From an uncultured Lachnospiraceae bacterium (lineage in GTDB: Bacteria; Bacillota; Clostridia; Lachnospirales; Lachnospiraceae): a stretch of 8,565 bases of DNA. The notes beneath the pieces were generated by a model that did not search any database, was not told where the DNA came from, and saw nothing but the letters and a program-made list of their open reading frames with translations. Shown here piece by piece: positions 6,313 through 8,565 of this stretch. The DNA lies in the NCBI GenBank assembly GCA_900554925.1, contig USJG01000098.1, forward strand, positions 1 through 8,565, written 5' to 3'. Numbering within the stretch: position 1 is the stretch's first letter; every line of letters starts with the position of its first letter. The position numbers were made by a program, and so were the translations under genes.

Positions 6313-6699
6313 ATGGAAAAAACTTTTGAGCAGAACACATATGTATTACAGGACGATGAGGATTTAGGTACTGTCAAGATTGCAGATGATGTAGTGGCAA
6401 TGATTGCAGGTCTTGCAGCAACTGAGGTAAAGGGTGTTGCGGCTATGGCCGGTAATATCAGCAATGAGCTTATGAGTAAGATGGGAGTTAAGAATCTTGC
6501 CAAAGGCGTCAGGGTAGAGGTGATTGGAAAGAGAGTAAAGGCTTATCTGGCGCTTATCGTCGAGTATGGATATAACATTCCCGCAATTTCCCAAAGGGTT
6601 CAGGAGAAGGTCAAGTCAACAATAGAAAACATGACAGGGCTTGAGGTTACAGATGTAGATATCCGTATTGCCGGGGTCAACATGCAGAAGGACAAATAA
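6313..6699 (+). CDS. Asp23/Gls24 family envelope-stress protein
   Basis: This 128-residue protein belongs to the Asp23/Gls24 (DUF322) family, small proteins linked to alkaline or cell-envelope stress in staphylococci and enterococci; their biochemical role is unsettled. Family features are LGTVKIADDVVAMIAGLAA (residues 18-36) with the following EVKGVAAMAG, the basic patch GVRVEVIGKRVKAYL (65-79), VEYGYNIPAISQRVQ (83-97) and the C-terminal MTGLEVTDVDIRIAGV (107-122). No signal peptide or membrane segment is present, so it is cytosolic. Length is typical. The gene directly precedes nusB with a 17-bp gap, the arrangement usual in clostridia downstream of spoIIIA. The family has several paralogues per genome, so I give no gene symbol; 'asp23-like' or 'yqhY-like' fits the context, since B. 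subtilis yqhY lies between accC and nusB near spoIIIA. Confidence 0.92.
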   Translation: MEKTFEQNTYVLQDDEDLGTVKIADDVVAMIAGLAATEVKGVAAMAGNISNELMSKMGVKNLAKGVRVEVIGKRVKAYLALIVEYGYNIPAISQRVQEKVKSTIENMTGLEVTDVDIRIAGVNMQKDK

Positions 6700-6716
6700 G
6701 TACAGGGTGGATACTC

Positions 6717-7115
6717 ATGAGCAGAAGAGAAATGAGGGAGCAGCTTTTTAAGCTACTGTTCCGTGTAGAGTTTAATCCCAGGGAAGAACTGGCGCAGCAG
6801 GAGGCCTTTTTTTTCGAAGATGAGGAAAACGGTTCAGGGCAGGAGGAAAATGCTCAGATTAGTGAGAAGTTTAATAAGATCATAGAAAAACTGGAAAACA
6901 TTGATCAGTCCCTGAATGAGAAAGTACAGGGATGGGACACAGGGCGTATGGGGAAGGTAGACCTTACCATCTTAAGGCTGGCTGTCTATGAAATTACATT
7001 TGACGAAGAAATACCTACCAGTGTGGCTATTAATGAAGCAGTGGAGCTTGCCAAGAAATTTGGGCAGGATTCATCCCCGGCCTTTGTTAATGGAGTGCTG
7101 GCAAAGTTTGCATAG
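6717..7115 (+). CDS. nusB: Transcription antitermination factor NusB
   Basis: This 132-residue cytosolic RNA-binding protein pairs with NusE (S10) on boxA RNA in rRNA antitermination. The N-terminal MSRREMREQLFKLLFRVEF (residues 1-19) is the usual NusB opening helix with its basic RNA-contact residues. The C-terminal half has DLTILRLAVYEITFDEEIPTSVAINEAVELAKKFG (82-116) and ends in PAFVNGVLAKFA, both strongly family-typical (normally S-x-x-FVNGVLxxI). A glutamate-rich stretch (about 31-45, FFFEDEENGSGQEEN) lies between, and length is near normal. The start is ATG 6717 with AGGGTGG (6704-6710) as ribosome site. The 17-bp gap to asp23 and 20-bp gap to xseA indicate one operon. Confidence 0.95.
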   Translation: MSRREMREQLFKLLFRVEFNPREELAQQEAFFFEDEENGSGQEENAQISEKFNKIIEKLENIDQSLNEKVQGWDTGRMGKVDLTILRLAVYEITFDEEIPTSVAINEAVELAKKFGQDSSPAFVNGVLAKFA

Positions 7116-7135
7116 AAATCAGGTACAGTGGAATC

Positions 7136-8347
7136 ATGCAGAATGTATATTCAGTTGGACAGATAAATTCATACATTAAGAATATGTTCGCACAGGATTT
7201 TTTACTTCAGGATCTGTCCGTTAAGGGCGAGGTCAGTAACTGTAAGTATCATTCCTCCGGACATATTTATTTTACTTTAAAAGATGGGAAAGGAACGATT
7301 TCCTGCGTGATGTTTGCAGGGAATCGTTCCGGTCTTGCATTTCGGATGAATGAAGGGATGCAGGTGGTGGTAAGAGGTACCATCGATGTGTATGAAAGAG
7401 ACGGCAAATATCAGATGTATGCAAAGGAGATCCGGCCAGATGGCGCCGGAGAACTTTATGCAAAGTTTGAGCAGCTAAAGAAAGAGCTTCTGGAGCGGGG
7501 AATGTTTGCTCCGGAATATAAGAAGCCTGTCCCCAGGTATGTAAGGACCCTGGGCGTAGTGACTGCTCCTACAGGGGCGGCGGTCAGAGATATTATTAAT
7601 ATTTCTACCAGACGAAATCCCTATGTTCAGATTATATTATATCCTGCTGTTGTACAGGGAGAAGCCGCTGCGGCAAGTATTGTTAAGGGAATACAGGAAC
7701 TGGAACGCATAGGGGTGGATGTCATGATCGTAGGGCGCGGCGGCGGCTCTATTGAAGATTTGTGGGCATTTAATGAAGAAGTGGTAGCACAGGCAGTTTT
7801 TGACTGCAGTGTGCCTGTAATATCTGCTGTGGGGCATGAAACAGATACTACAATTACCGATTATGTGGCGGATCTGCGGGCGCCCACACCTTCGGCGGCT
7901 GCGGAACTGGCGGTTTATGACGTTTCACTTTTTTTGGGACAATTACAGGGGTATCGGGCAGTTTTTAACCGGCAGATACAGGGAAGGATCGCGCTTAACA
8001 GGGCACAGCTAAAGGCTTTGGAGGCGGGGCTTAAAATGAACAGCCCAATGGGAAAGATCAGAGAGAAAAGAACCTATGCTATCAGTCTGGAGGAAAGGCT
8101 TAGTGCTTCCATGAAAAACCAAATCATGAGCAAAAAGCACAGATTGGCTATTTATATAGAAAAGTTAAAGGGATTATCTCCTTTGGACAAATTAAACCAG
8201 GGTTATTCCTATGTGTCAGATGAAGAAGGAAAGACCGTCACAGATATTAACAGAATCAGCGTCGGAGATAAGCTGCAGGTTTTTGTAAAAAACGGCAGAA
8301 TGGAAACGAAGGTAACTGCCAAATATCCTGCACTTAAAGAAACGTAA
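7136..8347 (+). CDS. xseA: Exodeoxyribonuclease VII large subunit
   Basis: This 403-residue protein is the catalytic subunit of exonuclease VII, which with several XseB copies degrades single-stranded DNA from both ends. An N-terminal OB-fold (about residues 3-100) opens with VYSVGQINSYIK and includes LSVKGEVSNCKYHSSGHIYF. The catalytic domain contains LGVVTAPTGAAVRDI (139-153), IVGRGGGSIEDLWAFNEE (198-215) and ISAVGHETDTTITDYVADLRAPTPSAAAE (229-257), all hallmark motifs with conserved Gly, His and Asp residues intact. The later region (about 260-345) is probably the long helical segment that recruits XseB, followed by the conserved LDKLNQGYSYV segment. Length is within the family range (about 400-450). 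The start is ATG 7136, with GTGGA (7129-7132) or AGGT (7121-7124) as a weak ribosome site. xseB follows after 17 bp. Confidence 0.96.
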   Translation: MQNVYSVGQINSYIKNMFAQDFLLQDLSVKGEVSNCKYHSSGHIYFTLKDGKGTISCVMFAGNRSGLAFRMNEGMQVVVRGTIDVYERDGKYQMYAKEIRPDGAGELYAKFEQLKKELLERGMFAPEYKKPVPRYVRTLGVVTAPTGAAVRDIINISTRRNPYVQIILYPAVVQGEAAAASIVKGIQELERIGVDVMIVGRGGGSIEDLWAFNEEVVAQAVFDCSVPVISAVGHETDTTITDYVADLRAPTPSAAAELAVYDVSLFLGQLQGYRAVFNRQIQGRIALNRAQLKALEAGLKMNSPMGKIREKRTYAISLEERLSASMKNQIMSKKHRLAIYIEKLKGLSPLDKLNQGYSYVSDEEGKTVTDINRISVGDKLQVFVKNGRMETKVTAKYPALKET

Positions 8348-8364
8348 ATGAAAGGAGCGTAAGC

Positions 8365-8565
8365 ATGCAGGAAGAAGAAGGCAGGGAACTGAATCTTGAA
8401 GAAGCATTTGAGAGGCTGGAAGAGACGGTTGCGGCATTGGAGCAGGAGGATATTTCATTGGAAGAATCTTTTCAGATATACAAAGATGGCATGGAATTAT
8501 TAAAAAAATGCAATCAGGCTATTGATCAGGTAGAAAAAAAGGTACTGGTGCTGAATGAAGATGGA
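8365..8565 (+). CDS. xseB: Exodeoxyribonuclease VII small subunit (partial, 3' end cut)
   Basis: Sixty-seven codons are open to the right edge with no stop, so the gene is truncated by the window; family members are usually 60-80 residues, so little is missing. The protein begins MQEEEGRELNLEEAFERLEE and continues through LEQEDISLEESFQIYKDGMEL and KCNQAIDQVEKKV. This is the classic XseB helical hairpin, whose copies bind the XseA helical region. A strong AAAGGAG (8351-8357) lies 7 bp before the ATG. Position directly after xseA confirms the call. Confidence 0.95.
   Translation, partial: MQEEEGRELNLEEAFERLEETVAALEQEDISLEESFQIYKDGMELLKKCNQAIDQVEKKVLVLNEDG

Noticed and set aside
8348..8362. Tiny ATG-initiated frame between xseA and xseB
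   Set aside because: It has four codons ending in TAA and contains the xseB ribosome site; it is not a gene.

Overview
The window is a compact, single-strand stretch of bacterial chromosome with every supported gene on the + strand. It suggests an endospore-forming, moderately AT-rich Firmicute of class Clostridia, probably Lachnospiraceae-like. The reasons are the spoIIIA sporulation genes, the Asp23-nusB-xseA-xseB block usual downstream of spoIIIA in clostridia, RF3 (absent from Bacillus subtilis but common in clostridia), purine-rich Shine-Dalgarno sites, and TTG and GTG starts. The family assignment is inference from gene content and protein style, not from a database match.

Region 1 (1-2052) is the end of the spoIIIA operon: the last codons of spoIIIAE, then complete spoIIIAF, spoIIIAG and spoIIIAH. 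Their products are part of the mother cell-forespore channel ('feeding tube') that sustains forespore development after engulfment. AF, AG and AH each have N-terminal membrane segment(s) and a C-terminal ring-building domain.

Region 2 (2178-6210) holds three genes with no obvious link to sporulation: deoB (phosphopentomutase), prfC (peptide chain release factor 3) and a predicted lipoprotein with a complete Cys-His-Asp transglutaminase-like triad. The deoB-prfC gap is 22 bp and the lipoprotein ATG abuts the prfC stop codon, so these three look co-transcribed. A 125-bp gap precedes deoB, with no convincing terminator and only a weak candidate promoter.

Region 3 (6313-8565) is the housekeeping block asp23/gls24-like, nusB, xseA and the start of xseB, which is cut by the window end. 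A 102-bp gap with a candidate extended -10 promoter precedes it. NusB acts in rRNA transcription antitermination; XseA and XseB are the two subunits of exonuclease VII.

I see no mobile element, CRISPR array, tRNA, rRNA or riboswitch, and no gene-free stretch over 300 bp. No clearly undescribed system is visible. The items most worth a second look are the three-gene block between spoIIIAH and asp23, the uncharacterised transglutaminase-like lipoprotein, and the wholly acidic linker in SpoIIIAH.
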